Positions 63,028 to 64,000 of a stretch of DNA of 64,000 nt are shown here, piece after piece. Each line of letters opens with the position of its first letter. Position 1 is the first letter of the stretch. This DNA comes from G963665495 sp963677785 (GTDB lineage Bacteria > Desulfobacterota > Desulfovibrionia > Desulfovibrionales > Desulfovibrionaceae). The notes beneath the pieces are model-generated. The model worked only from the letters and a program-made list of their open reading frames with translations, ran no database searches and had not been told where the DNA came from. The DNA is taken from NCBI GenBank assembly GCA_963677785.2, contig CAXXDH010000003.1:2232001-2296000 (forward strand), given 5' to 3'. The position numbers and the translations under genes are program-made.

Positions 63028-64000
63028 TTATTGGCCGAAATGGTGCGCCGGCTGCCAGTCTTCGGCCTCGGCCAGGTCTTTGTCCGTACCGCGTACGGTG
63101 CCGGTGTCGGTCTGAGTGAATGTTGCGTTTTCAATGTCCGCGCGGTGCATGTTGGTATGCAGCAACACGGCCTTGTCAAAGCGGGCCTCTTGCAACCTGG
63201 CGTGGGAGAAGTTCACATAGGCCAAGCGCGCTCCGGAAAAGTCCGTGCTGGCGCAGTGGGCTTTGACGAACAGCGATTCGTTCAACGTGGCTCCGGAAAA
63301 GGACGCGCCCGTGAGCATGGCCTGGCTGAAATCGCTTTGCCGCAGGGTGCTGTTTGAAAAGTCCGCCTCCAGGGCCTGGGCTTTGGCGAAACGGACGTAG
63401 GCGCCCTTGCAATTCGTAATGCGCGCGTTGTTCAGCTTGGCCTCCTCAAACGAGACTTTGGTGAGATCCTGGCTGTCGAATACGGCGTTGGACAGGCTGG
63501 AGCCATTGAACTGCGCCATCTTCAGAATGCAGTCCGGAAAACTCTGGTCGTTCAGGTTGGCTTGGTACAGCAGAATTTTTTCCAGCCTGGTCCCTGCAAA
63601 AGTGACCGTACGCAGGTCCAGCTCCGGCAGGTAGGCACGGAACATGTCTGCGCCTGTGCAGTTGACGCGCGTGAGGTCGCAGCGCTGGAGCATGGCCTGC
63701 TCCAGGGTGGCCTGGCTGCAGTCCGCGTCTTTCAAGGAAACCTGTTCGAACTGGCTGTGGGACAGGTCTGCCTGGACAAGAACGGCCTTGTCGAGCAGGC
63801 AAGCCGAAAATTGCGCTTCAACCAGATTCGCTTTGTTCAGGTTTACTTCGCTCAGGTCGCATTCCTGAAGCGCGCAGCCCTGCAGCACGGCCTTGGAAAG
63901 GTTCGCACCGCCCAGCCGGACGCGTTCCAGGGCAGCTCCCTGAAAATCAAAGCCCGCGAGGTTCGCTCCGCTCAGGTCCAGGTCGCGCAGGGCGCCGTTT
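63028..64000 (-). CDS. Pentapeptide-repeat protein of the T6SS cargo module, partial
   Basis: The frame is open to the window edge, so the N-terminus is missing. At least 320 residues of A(D/N)LXX pentapeptide repeats are visible (LSGANLAGFDFQGAAL, LNKANLVEAQFSA, FSGARLAYVNFSHARL) forming a right-handed beta-helix, ending EDWQPAHHFGQ. In related clusters this region follows a DUF2169 domain, which would lie outside the window. It ends 19 bp before the DUF3540 start, so they are co-transcribed. Confidence 0.9.
   Translation of the reverse strand, partial: NGALRDLDLSGANLAGFDFQGAALERVRLGGANLSKAVLQGCALQECDLSEVNLNKANLVEAQFSACLLDKAVLVQADLSHSQFEQVSLKDADCSQATLEQAMLQRCDLTRVNCTGADMFRAYLPELDLRTVTFAGTRLEKILLYQANLNDQSFPDCILKMAQFNGSSLSNAVFDSQDLTKVSFEEAKLNNARITNCKGAYVRFAKAQALEADFSNSTLRQSDFSQAMLTGASFSGATLNESLFVKAHCASTDFSGARLAYVNFSHARLQEARFDKAVLLHTNMHRADIENATFTQTDTGTVRGTDKDLAEAEDWQPAHHFGQ

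Overview
The window most likely comes from a sulfite/sulfate-reducing bacterium of the Desulfovibrionaceae type, with a gut-associated Bilophila/Desulfovibrio-like gene set. The grounds are a selenocysteine formate dehydrogenase with a tetraheme cytochrome c3-type partner gene, a glycyl-radical isethionate sulfite-lyase with its activase and TRAP transporter, several multiheme cytochromes, and a type VI secretion (T6SS) cargo module. The assignment rests on gene content only. The window also carries many insertion-sequence scars and pseudogenes.

Layout. 0-0.55 kb: 3' end of purT. 0.7-7.6 kb: an ISL3-type transposase scrap, then a formate dehydrogenase operon (Sec-containing alpha subunit, iron-sulfur beta subunit) whose third gene, a tetraheme cytochrome c3, is split by an IS4-type element with a clear target duplication. 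7.7-14.7 kb: an exported sulfatase, an exported HAD phosphatase, and a b6-type cytochrome b / Rieske / octaheme-TPR operon, followed by a truncated copy of the same IS4-type element. 15.4-21.1 kb (minus strand): a secreted C69 dipeptidase, a ParE-like scrap, and an operon of a PEP-hydrolase-family TIM barrel, a Tm-1-like (UPF0261) protein, and an AraC regulator whose sensor domain is a paralogue of that barrel. 21.1-23.2 kb is gene debris. 23.3-27.1 kb: an exported alpha/beta hydrolase, then a MarR regulator and an Lnt-like membrane amidase that share a palindromic operator.

27.6-31.5 kb is an AT-rich block of exported proteins of unknown role (LPP20/FlgT-N-like), followed by a complete ISL3-family element with an 8-bp duplication. 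33.1-36.6 kb: AraC regulator, Tat-exported metallo-beta-lactamase-fold protein and MFS transporter. 36.8-43.5 kb: a TPR membrane glycosyltransferase-like protein, a decayed phosphodiesterase-TPR-sulfotransferase gene, a small protein resembling part of a CO dehydrogenase without its metal ligands, and a tandem 549-bp duplication of a chemoreceptor scrap.

43.5-54.0 kb is the most coherent functional unit: a PAS-type sigma54 activator and TauE-family exporter facing an atypical amidohydrolase, a TRAP transporter (periplasmic subunit and fused DctQM), isethionate sulfite-lyase and its activase. I find sigma54 -24/-12 sequences upstream of four transcription units here. Two of them are mirror images in one inverted repeat. 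Inferred job: import isethionate, cleave it to acetaldehyde and sulfite, and use sulfite as respiratory electron acceptor. The formate dehydrogenase could supply electrons.

54.2-64 kb: two VgrG spike proteins, a folded MITE-like repeat that supplies the end of a small membrane protein, ribulose-phosphate 3-epimerase, and on the minus strand a PAAR-like DUF4150 protein, a DUF3540 protein and a pentapeptide-repeat protein that runs off the window. I saw no rRNA, tRNA or CRISPR array.
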